The notes: generated from the sequence alone by a model not told the origin. DNA of 64,000 nt from Chryseobacterium antibioticum (GCF_012927325.1 NZ_JABBGI010000003.1:62001-126000), one strand, 5' to 3'. Counted from the first letter of the stretch, positions 1-9,705 are shown. Numbers and translations: made by a program.

Positions 1-1
1 T

Positions 2-1399
2 CAGAACTATTTCCGTATGTACAACAAGCTTGCGGGGATGACGGGTACTGCTGAAACAGAGGCGGGAGAACTTTGGGAAATCTACAAATTAGATGTTGTG
101 GTAATTCCTACCAACCGTCCTATTTTAAGAAATGACAAACAGGATTTAGTTTTCAAAACTAACCGTGAAAAATATAATGCCGTAATTGAGGAAATTGAAA
201 AATTAACAGCAGCAAAAAGACCTGTACTGGTAGGTACAACTTCTGTTGAAATCTCTCAATTGCTTTCCAAAGCCCTTCAGTTAAGAAAAATCCCACACCA
301 GGTATTGAACGCAAAACTTCACAAGAAGGAAGCAGAGATCGTTGCCGGAGCAGGACAACCGGGAGTTGTAACGATTGCAACGAACATGGCAGGTCGTGGT
401 ACGGATATCAAGCTTTCTAAAGAAGTAAAAGAAGCAGGTGGTTTAGCTATTATCGGTACAGAAAGACACGATTCAAGACGTGTAGACAGACAGTTAAGAG
501 GTAGAGCGGGACGTCAGGGAGATCCTGGAAGCTCTCAGTTTTATGTATCTCTTGAAGATAACTTAATGCGTTTGTTCGGTTCTGAAAGAATCGCGAAAAT
601 GATGGACAGAATGGGTCATAAGGAAGGTGAAGTGATTCAGCATTCCATGATTAGCAAGTCTATCGAAAGAGCTCAGAAAAAAGTAGAGGAAAACAACTTC
701 GGGATCAGAAAGAGACTTCTTGAGTATGATGACGTTATGAACAAGCAGCGTGATGTAATCTATAAGAGAAGAAAGAATGCTCTATTCGGTGATCACCTGA
801 AGTATGACATTACAAATATGATCTTCGATGTTTCCAATTCAATCGTTGCCAAAGGAAAGGCTTCAGGAAACTATAAAGATTTCGAATTCGATATCATTAA
901 GTTCTTCACCATGGAATCTCCTGTTTCTGAAAGTGATTTCAAGAGCAAGCAGCTTCCGGAATTAACGGATCTTGTTTTCAAGGCAGCTCAGGAAGATTAC
1001 AAAATGAAACTGAACCTATTGAAAGAAAAATCATTCCCTATCATTGAGAATGTATATCAGAATCAAGGTTCAATGTTCAAAATGATCCAGGTTCCTTTCA
1101 CAGACGGACACAAAACAATGACGATCGTAGCTGATCTTAAGGAAGCTTATGACACTCAGTGTGAAAGCCTGATCAACGATTTTGAAAAGAACATTACTTT
1201 ATCAATCATCGATGAAAACTGGAAACTTCACCTTCGTGAAATGGATGACCTGAGAAGATCTTCTCAAGGTGCCGTTTACGAACAGAAAGATCCATTGGTC
1301 ATCTACAAACAGGAATCATTCCACTTATTCAGTGAAATGGTTGACAAAATGAACAAAGAAATTATTTCTTTCTTATATAAAGGAGAAATTCCGGCTTAA
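2..1399 (+). CDS. secA: Protein translocase ATPase SecA, C-terminal part (5' end outside window)
   Basis: SecA drives Sec-dependent preprotein export across the inner membrane by ATP hydrolysis. The frame is open from base 2, so the start lies upstream of the window; about 465 residues are visible. Seen: the preprotein-crosslinking region near [17 protein letters not shown], the second nucleotide-binding domain with GTTSVEIS and MAGRGTDI, the [20 protein letters not shown] motif, then the helical scaffold and wing region ([30 protein letters not shown]). The protein stops at KGEIPA without the zinc-binding SEC-C tail (CxCxS...CH/CC) found in many SecA proteins; the preceding helix is intact, so this is probably the natural end. 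A strong terminator follows immediately. Confidence 0.97.
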   Translation, partial: QNYFRMYNKLAGMTGTAETEAGELWEIYKLDVVVIPTNRPILRNDKQDLVFKTNREKYNAVIEEIEKLTAAKRPVLVGTTSVEISQLLSKALQLRKIPHQVLNAKLHKKEAEIVAGAGQPGVVTIATNMAGRGTDIKLSKEVKEAGGLAIIGTERHDSRRVDRQLRGRAGRQGDPGSSQFYVSLEDNLMRLFGSERIAKMMDRMGHKEGEVIQHSMISKSIERAQKKVEENNFGIRKRLLEYDDVMNKQRDVIYKRRKNALFGDHLKYDITNMIFDVSNSIVAKGKASGNYKDFEFDIIKFFTMESPVSESDFKSKQLPELTDLVFKAAQEDYKMKLNLLKEKSFPIIENVYQNQGSMFKMIQVPFTDGHKTMTIVADLKEAYDTQCESLINDFEKNITLSIIDENWKLHLREMDDLRRSSQGAVYEQKDPLVIYKQESFHLFSEMVDKMNKEIISFLYKGEIPA

Positions 1400-1422
1400 G
1401 AAATCTATAATAAAATCTCATA

Positions 1423-1458
1423 AAAACCCCGTATCAGCACTGTCTGATGCGGGGTTTT
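1423..1458 (+). terminator. Rho-independent terminator after secA
   Basis: A 15-bp stem (1423-1437 with 1444-1458, one G-T wobble) with a CACTGT loop and GC-rich core CCCCG/CGGGG. It is flanked by A and T tracts and sits 24 bp after the secA stop. Confidence 0.9.
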
Positions 1459-1527
1459 GCTATTCAACGCCTAATGATTTCATGATAAATATCAATTTTA
1501 TTGTTTATTTAGAACAATTAAAAACAA

Positions 1528-1535
1528 TATATTTG
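1528..1535 (+). promoter_or_regulatory. -7 promoter box of the first TonB receptor gene
   Basis: TATATTTG matches the Bacteroidota -7 consensus TAnnTTTG. It lies 17 bp before the ATG at 1553, giving a very short leader. A TTG at 1501-1503 is a weak -33 candidate. No Fur box was identified by eye. Confidence 0.65.
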
Positions 1536-1552
1536 CAGAAAATTTGACTTTC

Positions 1553-3718
1553 ATGAAAAATGTACTGATCTGTGCCTCATTGCTAGGTTCTATGCTGGTT
1601 TTATCTCAGGAAAAAGATACTATAAAATCTAATGATATTGAAGAAGTTGTTGTCAGCGGGCGATATTATCAAAAATATAAACTGAATGAGGTCTCCGGTT
1701 CTCTAAGACTGCAAACTCCGCTTATTGAACTTCCACAGAACGTACAGTCTATCAGTGGGCAGGTTTTGAATGATCAAATCACGTTAAATATGTCCGAAGG
1801 AATTGTCCGTAATGTCAGTGGTGCCAGAAAAGTAGAACACTGGGACAACGTTTATTCCAATGTTTTTATGAGAGGAGCAAGTATTGCTACGTATATGAAC
1901 GGAATGAATGTCTCTTCTACCTGGGGACCAATTAATCCGGATGCATCCATTATCGACAGAATAGAGTTCGTAAAAGGACCGGCAGGATTCATGGGATCTA
2001 TGGGTGATCCGGCAGGGTTTTACAACGTGGTAACGAAAAAGCCAACTGGTAAGTTTGCCAACAGTGTAAGATTCACAACAGGAAGCTACAATCTTTTCAG
2101 AGGAGAAGCAGATCTTGATGGGGTTATCGTGAAGGACGGCGTTTTAGACTACCGTTTAAACTTAATGGGAAGCTCCAACAAATCATGGTCAGAAAATGAC
2201 AAGACAAGTAAAATAATCATCGCTCCGTCTATTACATTCAGACCTACAAAAACAACAACATTCACGGCCCAGTATAATTATCAGTTCTTAAAATTCAACC
2301 AGCCGGGTGCCTACCTAATGTCTAATGACGGCTATGCTTCATTAAACGTGCACACTAACTTTAATGATCCTAACTTCAAAAAAACTGAGGTGAAGGATCA
2401 GAGTTTATTTTTAAGCTTAGATCAAAAATTATTCAAAGATTGGGTTTGGAGTACACAGTATGCCTATATGGACATGAACTATGACGGTGGCTCGTGGTGG
2501 GGCGGTTTCTATGGTTCAGACCCCAATATTTTAAGCAGATCTTTAAGTAACTGGCAGGCTCTCGGAAAAAACAATATATTCCAGACCTACGTTAGAGGAA
2601 GTTTACAAACAGGAAATATTACTCATAAAATCATTGCCGGATTCGATTATGGAAATAGAAAATACCAGGCTGATTTCTCTTATTTAGGTGATGGAGGATC
2701 TATTGATGTTCACAATATTGTTTACGGTGTAAATCCTAATACATTGCCGTCTGAAAGCGCTTATTATCTAAATAGAAATGCTAATTATTATAATGATCAG
2801 GGAGTAAAATACACTTCTTACTATGCTCAGGATCAAATAGAAATGCTTAATAATAAGCTACGTATTACACTGGCAGGAAGATATACAAGCGGAACAACAT
2901 TCTCGGGATATCCTAATTTAGATCCGATAAAAGCTGATCAGGCTGGAGAATTTACACCAAGAGCTGGCGCCAGCTACTCTATTAAGGATGATTTTTCAGT
3001 GTATGGAGTTTTTGATAAAACGTTTGCGCCTCAATCAGTAGCAAGTTACACCAATACAAATATTCCTGCTCCGTTAAAAGGTCAAAATATTGAATTTGGA
3101 TTGAAAAAAGACTGGTTCAATGGCAAATGGAACTCTACTTTTGCTGTTTATGAAATTAAAAGAAAAAACATAAGTGTAGATGACAAAGAACATGGCGTAC
3201 TTAATCCTGATAATCTAACCTATAATTATCCATTCAAACTGGCAATTGGAGAACAAAGAGCAAGAGGATTTGAAGCAGATATCAAAGGTGAAATCGTAAG
3301 AGGGTTAAATGTTGTCATAAACTATGCATATACCGATGCAATAGTAACAGAAGATACAGATCTTTCAAGAATAGGAACGGCTGCTCCCGGAAATGCCAAA
3401 AATGTACAGAACACTTGGTTAAGCTACAGATTTGAGCACGGTCAATTAAAAGGATTTGGTATATCTGCAGGATACCAATACCAGGGAGGAAGACAGTCCT
3501 GGTTTGGAACAACGGCAAAATATGATCAGAGTCTGGAAGATTATTTTGACACCAACTTCGGGATCTCTTATGTTGCTAAAAAATTCGATGTTAATCTATT
3601 GCTGAACAACGTTCTGAACAGAAAGCTTTACAGTGGCTACAGATCAGATGACGGTTCTTATGCATGGATCTACAATACTCCGCGTAACTGGAGACTATCA
3701 ATAGGATATAAATTTTAA
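1553..3718 (+). CDS. TonB-dependent siderophore receptor
   Basis: Outer-membrane receptor expected to import a ferric siderophore with TonB/ExbBD energy. The ATG at 1553 gives 721 residues and a clean signal peptide (MKNVLICASLLGSMLVLSQ); a TTG at 1544 is in frame but unlikely. Seen: a TonB-box-like segment IEEVVVSG near residue 31, a plug with ELPQNVQSISGQVL and IDRIEFVKGPAGFM, then a long beta-barrel ending in the aromatic residue of SIGYKF. The plug style fits the FhuA/TIGR01783 siderophore-receptor group; the ligand cannot be read from sequence. It is followed by a PepSY membrane protein, the usual partner in siderophore use. Confidence 0.9.
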   Translation: MKNVLICASLLGSMLVLSQEKDTIKSNDIEEVVVSGRYYQKYKLNEVSGSLRLQTPLIELPQNVQSISGQVLNDQITLNMSEGIVRNVSGARKVEHWDNVYSNVFMRGASIATYMNGMNVSSTWGPINPDASIIDRIEFVKGPAGFMGSMGDPAGFYNVVTKKPTGKFANSVRFTTGSYNLFRGEADLDGVIVKDGVLDYRLNLMGSSNKSWSENDKTSKIIIAPSITFRPTKTTTFTAQYNYQFLKFNQPGAYLMSNDGYASLNVHTNFNDPNFKKTEVKDQSLFLSLDQKLFKDWVWSTQYAYMDMNYDGGSWWGGFYGSDPNILSRSLSNWQALGKNNIFQTYVRGSLQTGNITHKIIAGFDYGNRKYQADFSYLGDGGSIDVHNIVYGVNPNTLPSESAYYLNRNANYYNDQGVKYTSYYAQDQIEMLNNKLRITLAGRYTSGTTFSGYPNLDPIKADQAGEFTPRAGASYSIKDDFSVYGVFDKTFAPQSVASYTNTNIPAPLKGQNIEFGLKKDWFNGKWNSTFAVYEIKRKNISVDDKEHGVLNPDNLTYNYPFKLAIGEQRARGFEADIKGEIVRGLNVVINYAYTDAIVTEDTDLSRIGTAAPGNAKNVQNTWLSYRFEHGQLKGFGISAGYQYQGGRQSWFGTTAKYDQSLEDYFDTNFGISYVAKKFDVNLLLNNVLNRKLYSGYRSDDGSYAWIYNTPRNWRLSIGYKF

Positions 3719-3724
3719 ATAATC

Positions 3725-3756
3725 AAAAGTTAGCCTCTCCGGAGGTTAACTTTTTT
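3725..3756 (+). terminator. Terminator hairpin abutting the next start codon
   Basis: Stem 3725-3737 with 3742-3754, TCCG loop, followed by six T's. The T tract ends only 2 bp before the ATG at 3759, so it leaves no room for a separate leader for the downstream gene. It may act as an attenuator between receptor and PepSY gene. Confidence 0.75.
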
Positions 3757-3758
3757 CT

Positions 3759-4955
3759 ATGAAGAAAAAGCACCCCCATAAAAAGAAAGTTTCTTTTACC
3801 AAGAAATGGTCTGCCAAACTGCATTTGTGGTTGGGTTTGTCCGTTGGTATCATTGTCTTTATTGTTTCGCTTACCGGAACTTTATATGTCTTTAAGGATG
3901 AAATACAGAACAGCCTCCGAAAAGAAGCGATGTATGTACAGAAACCTTCGGCATCACCCCTTTCTATCGCCGTTCTTAAGGAAAAAGTCAGTCTTGAACT
4001 TAATGAAAAGTTTCCGCTGAGCGCTGTAGAAATCTCTTTGGATAAAGACAGATCCTACCGTTTTTCATATTATGAAAAAAACAAAAAAGGATGGAACTAT
4101 TTTGAAGAGGTCAAGATCAATAAGCTTGTGTATGTAGATCAGTACAGCGGGAAAATTCTGGCCGTTTACGATGAGAAATATAGCTTTTTCAACATTCTGA
4201 AATTCATCCACTGGAGCCTTCTTCTGAACTCCGAATGGGGAAAATATGTCGTAGGAATCCCTACCATCATTTTCATCTTCATGCTGATCACGGGAATTAT
4301 TTTGTGGTGGCCAAAGAACAAAAAAGCAAGAAAAAGCCGCTTTTGGTTCAGCTGGGAAAATGTGAAAACCTGGAAACGCAAAAACTATGATCTTCATAAT
4401 GTACTAGGTTTTTATGCTTCATTCTTGGCTCTGCTGATGAGCATCACAGGGATCTATTTTGCCTATCCGTATGTGAAAAACGCCTTCAATTTTACACTTT
4501 CAGGCTCCACAGAGCTCCCAAAAGAAAAGGAAATAAAATCTCCTGATTCCCTGATGGTGAAAAATGCTTCTGTTTATGACCTCTCCGCTCAGGAAACCAG
4601 AAAACGGTATCCTACATCTTCCAGTTTCAGAATTCCATTGAACGGAAAAAACAAGAAAGGGAAAGAACTGAAAAATATCCCGGTTACTATTTACGGTGAA
4701 GAAGGAAGGTTTAGCGAAAGAAATGCATTGGTCTTTGACAAATACTCAGGAAAACTGCTGGCCGAAAAACCTCATCAGAAACTGAGCAATGCTGAAAAAT
4801 ATGCCAATGCCAACTATGACATCCACACAGGATCCTACTTCGGCCTGTTCGGAAAAATTCTATGGTTCATTACCGGACTCATCTGTACTTCACTTCCTGT
4901 GACAGGATTTATGGTATGGTGTGGGAAACAAAAAAAACAAGGAAAGAAAATATAA
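3759..4955 (+). CDS. PepSY-associated transmembrane protein (siderophore-reductase-like)
   Basis: Inner-membrane protein of the PepSY_TM/PiuB family, whose characterised relatives (for example FoxB) help release iron from imported siderophores by reduction; that role here is inference. Seen: a basic N-terminus, TM segments near residues 22-44 (LWLGLSVGIIVFIVSLTG), 163-185, 213-236 and 362-385, and membrane-proximal histidines in LHLWLG, IHWSLL, YDLHNVLGFY and YDIHTGSYFG typical of the family. It is a close paralogue of the gene at 7124. Its stop overlaps the next receptor start by one base (TAATG), which suggests translational coupling. Confidence 0.85.
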   Translation: MKKKHPHKKKVSFTKKWSAKLHLWLGLSVGIIVFIVSLTGTLYVFKDEIQNSLRKEAMYVQKPSASPLSIAVLKEKVSLELNEKFPLSAVEISLDKDRSYRFSYYEKNKKGWNYFEEVKINKLVYVDQYSGKILAVYDEKYSFFNILKFIHWSLLLNSEWGKYVVGIPTIIFIFMLITGIILWWPKNKKARKSRFWFSWENVKTWKRKNYDLHNVLGFYASFLALLMSITGIYFAYPYVKNAFNFTLSGSTELPKEKEIKSPDSLMVKNASVYDLSAQETRKRYPTSSSFRIPLNGKNKKGKELKNIPVTIYGEEGRFSERNALVFDKYSGKLLAEKPHQKLSNAEKYANANYDIHTGSYFGLFGKILWFITGLICTSLPVTGFMVWCGKQKKQGKKI

Positions 4956-7072
4956 TGAAAAAAGCGCTTATATCAGCTGCATGCTTAGGTTCAGCTACCG
5001 TTTTTGCACAGGTTAAAGACAGTCTGCAGACCAACAGCGTGGATGAAGTCGTGATGACTGCTTCCAGAAAAAAAGAAAATATTAAAGAAATACCCAGCTC
5101 AGTAACGATCGTTGCAGAAAAGCAGATCCAGTCTCAGCTGACCGTTAATTCAGATATCACCAGCATTCTTCAATATACGGTTCCCAGTCTAGGAACCAAT
5201 TCAGGACAAACATCGAATACAGGTCAAACCCTGAGAGGTCGCCAGGTTCTTGTCCTGATCGACGGTATTCCTCAATCTACTCCACTCAGAAACGGAGCCA
5301 GAGATCTTAGGTCTATCGATCCCTCAGTGATTGAAAGAATTGAAGTGATCAAAGGAGCGTCATCCATCTACGGAAATGGGGCAGATGGCGGAATCATCAA
5401 CTACATCACGAGAAGAAGCAAATCTGACAAGAAAATTTCCGGACTTACCCAGATTGGTTTTACAGGCCAATCCTATGGCGGAACTCTTGGCGTAAGAGCC
5501 AGCCAGCTGCTATCCGGAAAGGTGAATAAGTTTGATTATGTTTTCTCTCTTGCCTACGAAAGAACCGGTTACATGAAAGATGCCGATGGTGTCAACCTTA
5601 CCCCAACTTACAGTCCTGCGAAAATGGACAACTACAACGGGATGCTTAAAGTAGGATACAATATCAATAAGGATCAGAGAGTTGAAGCCTCTTACATCGG
5701 ATATGCATCCAGATCTGACCTCAACTTAGGATTGGTAACGGGAAAATATGGAATTACCCCAACCATTGGGGAAGGTGTAGGAAAAAATCTTGAAACCACT
5801 CCCCAGGGAACCCCGCGAAACCATAATTTCAGAATCAATTATGACAACCAGAATCTTTTTGGTGGAACTACTTCACTGAATTTTAATGCTTATATGCAGG
5901 ATTTCAGGACGGTATACGGATATAGCGATACTTTCTTCGGAGGAGGTCAGTCCAATGTGATTTCAAAAAAATATGGAGCCCGATTCAATTTTGACACTAA
6001 GTTATGGTCTGCTAAAAATTCACAGGGTGAAGTGATGTACGGAATGGATATCCTCAACGATCAGACGGTTCAAAAACTGGAAGACGGACGCTACTGGACT
6101 CCGGATATGAATATGACCAACCTGGCCCCTTTCGTATTGGTTAAAATTGATTTATTAAAAAAATTAACCATTAAAGGAGGCCTTCGTTACGAAAACATGC
6201 GCGTCAAAGTCGGAGATTTTAATACCCTTTCTACGGTTAAAAGTGACGGAACCTTCACCAAAAGTATCTTTGTGACTGGTGGAGATCTGAAATACAATGC
6301 ATTGGTCGCCAATTTAGGAGTCCGCTATAATATTGAACCTTTTATCAATCTGTTCGGAAGCTTCTCACAGTCCTACTCTATTAATGAATTAGGAAGGATT
6401 CTGAGAACCTCTACAGAAGGAACCATTCAAAACCTGGAAACCAAACCGATCATCGTCAACAACTATGAATTCGGGGCGACAGGACAGATTTCAAAATGGA
6501 TCAACTATGAGATCACTTCTTATGTAAGTACTTCAAAACTGGGAGCTTCATTTGTACAGAGCCCGGACAGAGCATTAACGATACAGAGATCTCCGGAAAT
6601 CGTGTACGGTGTAGAAGGATTCTTACATTTTACGCCCGCCAAATGGATCAACTTCGGAGGAAGCTACAGCTGGATGGAAGGAATTACCTCCATCAAAGAC
6701 GACGGAGACTATTCCGCAAAGATCAACAACAGCCGGATTTCTGCACCTAAAGTACTTGCTTACATTCAGGCAAGACCCATACAGCCTTTATCTATTGGGG
6801 TTGATATGCTTCACGCTTTTGAGCAGGACAGATTCCAGCCTAATTCAAAGACCGGATTGTTTGCCTACGGAGAAGGCTATGTTCCTGACTACACAGTCTT
6901 TAATTTTAAAGCCAGCTTCGAAGTCAATAAAAACTGGAGGGTATCTGCAGGGGTTGAAAATGTATTCAACAGAATGTATCAACCCGCGATTGCATGGTGG
7001 TCTGCCCGTGACAGTGAATTCGTGAACTCACCGGGAAGAAGAGGCACCCTGATGCTTGAATATAAATTTTAA
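4955..7072 (+). CDS. TonB-dependent receptor, second copy
   Basis: Outer-membrane TonB-dependent receptor of 705 residues. The start at 4955 is chosen because it gives a signal peptide (MKKALISAACLGSATVFAQ) and overlaps the upstream stop by one base; a longer frame from 4862 lies inside the PepSY gene. Plug motifs include VDEVVMTASRKKENIKEIP, GQTLRGRQVLVLIDGIPQ and IERIEVIKGASSIYG; the barrel ends in GTLMLEYKF. The sequence differs clearly from the receptor at 1553, so the two probably take different ferric chelates. No terminator is visible before the next PepSY gene, which has its own promoter box. Confidence 0.9.
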   Translation: MKKALISAACLGSATVFAQVKDSLQTNSVDEVVMTASRKKENIKEIPSSVTIVAEKQIQSQLTVNSDITSILQYTVPSLGTNSGQTSNTGQTLRGRQVLVLIDGIPQSTPLRNGARDLRSIDPSVIERIEVIKGASSIYGNGADGGIINYITRRSKSDKKISGLTQIGFTGQSYGGTLGVRASQLLSGKVNKFDYVFSLAYERTGYMKDADGVNLTPTYSPAKMDNYNGMLKVGYNINKDQRVEASYIGYASRSDLNLGLVTGKYGITPTIGEGVGKNLETTPQGTPRNHNFRINYDNQNLFGGTTSLNFNAYMQDFRTVYGYSDTFFGGGQSNVISKKYGARFNFDTKLWSAKNSQGEVMYGMDILNDQTVQKLEDGRYWTPDMNMTNLAPFVLVKIDLLKKLTIKGGLRYENMRVKVGDFNTLSTVKSDGTFTKSIFVTGGDLKYNALVANLGVRYNIEPFINLFGSFSQSYSINELGRILRTSTEGTIQNLETKPIIVNNYEFGATGQISKWINYEITSYVSTSKLGASFVQSPDRALTIQRSPEIVYGVEGFLHFTPAKWINFGGSYSWMEGITSIKDDGDYSAKINNSRISAPKVLAYIQARPIQPLSIGVDMLHAFEQDRFQPNSKTGLFAYGEGYVPDYTVFNFKASFEVNKNWRVSAGVENVFNRMYQPAIAWWSARDSEFVNSPGRRGTLMLEYKF

Positions 7073-7096
7073 TTAATCTAAATAAAAAGTAAAACT

Positions 7097-7104
7097 TATC
7101 TTTG
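7097..7104 (+). promoter_or_regulatory. -7 promoter box of the second PepSY gene
   Basis: TATCTTTG is a full TAnnTTTG match 19 bp before the ATG at 7124. It indicates that this gene can be transcribed independently of the receptor upstream. The -33 region is AT-rich without a clear TTG. Confidence 0.65.
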
Positions 7105-7123
7105 CGATACTTTGAACTGCGAT

Positions 7124-8335
7124 ATGAAGAAAAAACATCATCATAAAAACAAACCGGGCTTCTTTAAAAAATGGTCTGCCAAACTGCACCTTTGGCTGGG
7201 TCTGGGGATCGGGTTTCTGATCTTCATTATTTCCATTACAGGAGCACTCTATGTTTTTAAAGACGAACTGGAAAACTTTACGAGAAAGGATGTTATCTAT
7301 CATAACGAGCAGAATATAGAGCAAAAAAACGTTCTTCCTATCAGAATGATGGAGAAATCTGTTGTTGAACAGGTAAAGGAAAAATATCCGGTTCACTGGG
7401 TAAACGTTCCCATCGATAAAAAGAGGTCCTACCTATTTTACTGGTACGAACACAACACCAAAGCCTGGAATTATTTTGATGAACTTCCGGTTTATAAAGC
7501 AGCTTATGTAAACCCCTACACGGGTAAAGTCCTCAGGGTCTATGATGAAAAGAACGGGTTCTTCAATATTGTAAAAATGATCCACTGGAGCTTTCTGCTG
7601 AAGCAAGACTGGGGACCGTATGTCGTGGGAATTCCCGTGATCATATTCCTGATCATGCTCATCACCGGAATTGTGCTTTGGTGGCCTAAAAACAAAGCCG
7701 CAAGAAAGCAGCGTCTTTCTTTCAAATGGAAGAATGTCAAAAGCTGGAAAAGAAAGAACTATGATCTTCACAACATACTAGGCTTCTATTCCTCCATCTT
7801 TGCTTTAATCTTTACGATCACAGGATTGTTTTATGCCTACTTCGTTGTACAGGCGATGATCTACGTTATATTCTCAGGGGGAGAAACGAAATTCCCGGAC
7901 TTCTCTCATATCAAAACAAAAGCACCTATAGAGTTAAGAACAGAAGAAACGCTGGACAAAGTCATCAGTACCGTTATTCAGAAATATCCTGATGCTTTCG
8001 GTTTTGCGATTGACCTGGGCCACAAGCATATGGATGATCATGAGCATCCGAACTTTGAGGTGTATGTGAAACATCTTTCTTATTCTTATCATAAAAGCAG
8101 CAGCCTGATCTTTGATGAAAACTCCGGAGAACTGCTTCATACCCACGATCCCGAGGACAAGAACTTTGGTGAAAAAGCAGTAGGGGCCAACTATGATATT
8201 CACGTAGGTTCTATTTTAGGACTGCCTACAAAGATCATCGCATTCATTGTCAGCCTTATCTGTGCATCACTTCCTGTAACCGGATTTATGGTTTGGTGGG
8301 GAAGAAGAAAAAAGAAACCGGCCAAAACAGCCTAA
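7124..8335 (+). CDS. PepSY-associated transmembrane protein, second copy
   Basis: Paralogue of the 3759 gene: the shared N-terminus reads KKWSAKLHLWLGL and the same TM layout and histidines recur (HWSFLL, YDLHNILGFY, YDIHVGS). The ATG at 7124 (403 residues) is preferred to an in-frame TTG at 7112 because it matches the paralogue's MKKK start. A His-rich stretch near residues 300-310 (GHKHMDDHEHP) is absent from the first copy and might bind metal. The likely role is inner-membrane handling of imported ferric chelates, inferred from family and from the alternating receptor/PepSY order. Confidence 0.85.
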   Translation: MKKKHHHKNKPGFFKKWSAKLHLWLGLGIGFLIFIISITGALYVFKDELENFTRKDVIYHNEQNIEQKNVLPIRMMEKSVVEQVKEKYPVHWVNVPIDKKRSYLFYWYEHNTKAWNYFDELPVYKAAYVNPYTGKVLRVYDEKNGFFNIVKMIHWSFLLKQDWGPYVVGIPVIIFLIMLITGIVLWWPKNKAARKQRLSFKWKNVKSWKRKNYDLHNILGFYSSIFALIFTITGLFYAYFVVQAMIYVIFSGGETKFPDFSHIKTKAPIELRTEETLDKVISTVIQKYPDAFGFAIDLGHKHMDDHEHPNFEVYVKHLSYSYHKSSSLIFDENSGELLHTHDPEDKNFGEKAVGANYDIHVGSILGLPTKIIAFIVSLICASLPVTGFMVWWGRRKKKPAKTA

Positions 8336-8419
8336 AAGTTTTTTAAATAAAAGTTTTGTTAATAATCCATTAATACAATCTTTTTTATAATTTTAACCCT
8401 TTAGAATTTATAAATAGAA

Positions 8420-9388
8420 ATGTCATTAATAGATTTATCAAAACAAGTGGCTCTAGGAATTGATATCGGGGGAACCAATACCAAGTTCGGAGTGGTTAAC
8501 CACCGCGGTGAAGTTCTGGAAAAAGGAAATCTGAGAACTGATGAATACGAAAAAGTAGAAGACTTTATCGATGCTTTATATGAACAGGTGAAACCCCTGA
8601 TCGAAAAGTACGGTACAGAGACCAACTTTGACGGAATCGGGGTAGGTGCTCCCAATGCCAACTATTATAAAGGAACCATAGAACAGGCTCCCAATTTGCC
8701 ATGGAAGGGATTAGTTCCTTTCAGTGAGCTGATGAAAGCCAAATTCAACCTGCCGTGTACCATTACTAATGATGCGAATGCCGCAGCTCTTGGAGAAATG
8801 CTTTTCGGAGCAGCAAGAGGAATGAAAGATTTTATCATGATCACTCTGGGAACAGGCGTTGGCAGTGGAATCATTTCCAACGGAAGCTTGATTTACGGCC
8901 ACGACGGTTTCGCAGGAGAATTGGGTCACACCATTGTAAAACCTGGCGGAAGAAAGCACTGGAGTACAGGATCTGAAGGAAGTCTTGAAGCCTATGCTTC
9001 AGCAACAGGAATTGCAATCACCGCTAAGAAGATGAGGGCTGAATTTCCTGAATCTATACTGAACCAGTATCCTGAAGAATCCATCAACTCGAAGACGGTT
9101 CATGAATGCGCACTGAAAGGCGACCTTATCGCAATCGAGGTATTCAGATATACGGGACAGAAACTGGGTGAGGCTTTGGCTAATTTCGTGATGTTTTCTT
9201 CCCCTGAAGCCATTCTTTTATTTGGTGGCGTGATCAAAGCCGGTGATTTTATTTTGAAGCCCGCAAAACTTCATATGGAAAGAAACCTTCTTCCGATCTT
9301 TAGAAATAAAGTAAAATTGGTTTTCAGTGAACTGGACGAAGCTGATGCTGCCATTCTTGGAGCAAGTGCCCTGGTTTGGGAAAAATAA
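8420..9388 (+). CDS. ROK-family sugar kinase (glucokinase-like)
   Basis: Cytoplasmic kinase expected to phosphorylate glucose or a related sugar at C6. Seen in 322 residues: the ATP phosphate loop GIDIGGTNTK (13-22), the catalytic-Asp motif TNDANAAALGE (Asp near 117), and MITLGTGVGSGI and FAGELGHTIV of the ROK fold. The usual ROK zinc motif (CxCGxxGCxE) is replaced near 175-189 by GGRKHWSTGSEGSLE, which has no cysteines, so the structural zinc is probably absent. It stands alone between AT-rich spacers and has its own terminator. Substrate is not determinable; a polyphosphate-dependent variant cannot be excluded. Confidence 0.85.
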   Translation: MSLIDLSKQVALGIDIGGTNTKFGVVNHRGEVLEKGNLRTDEYEKVEDFIDALYEQVKPLIEKYGTETNFDGIGVGAPNANYYKGTIEQAPNLPWKGLVPFSELMKAKFNLPCTITNDANAAALGEMLFGAARGMKDFIMITLGTGVGSGIISNGSLIYGHDGFAGELGHTIVKPGGRKHWSTGSEGSLEAYASATGIAITAKKMRAEFPESILNQYPEESINSKTVHECALKGDLIAIEVFRYTGQKLGEALANFVMFSSPEAILLFGGVIKAGDFILKPAKLHMERNLLPIFRNKVKLVFSELDEADAAILGASALVWEK

Positions 9389-9416
9389 CTAAAAAACGAC
9401 ATTAAAATAATAATAC

Positions 9417-9441
9417 AAGCATCCTTTCGGGTGCTTTTTTT
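9417..9441 (+). terminator. Terminator after the ROK kinase
   Basis: AAGCATCC (9417-9424) pairs with GGGTGCTT (9429-9436) around a TTTC loop and is followed by a T tract to 9441. Confidence 0.85.
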
Positions 9442-9697
9442 GTTTTAAATAGGGTCGATCTGGTTTAAAATTCCCACACAGATTCTACAGAACTTTACAC
9501 AGGTTTATATATGATTTTTCCATACTTTATTTTACAATTCCTTTTATTCCAGAAATTCATTACCGCAATGATCGGTCTAATCTGTGATATCTGCGCGAAT
9601 AAATCATATCACTTTCACATCTTCAGTGGTTAAAAAGGTTGGGATCAATTCTGTTTTAAATCATCGGATTTCTCATCCAAAATGAAAAAGTTTTTCT
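9442..9697. other. Spacer without a supported gene
   Basis: About 250 bp of AT-rich spacer between the kinase terminator and the msrA promoter. It contains scraps resembling interspersed repeat debris (for example around 9580-9640) and a 19-codon signal-peptide-like frame at 9682-9738 (MKKFFLLLIGFLPILCLG). No longer reading frame, RNA gene or convincing site was seen. Confidence 0.5.
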
Positions 9698-9705
9698 TAC
9701 TTTTG
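9698..9705 (+). promoter_or_regulatory. -7 promoter box of msrA
   Basis: TACTTTTG fits TAnnTTTG and lies 68 bp before the msrA ATG, implying a leader of about 60 nt. Confidence 0.5.
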
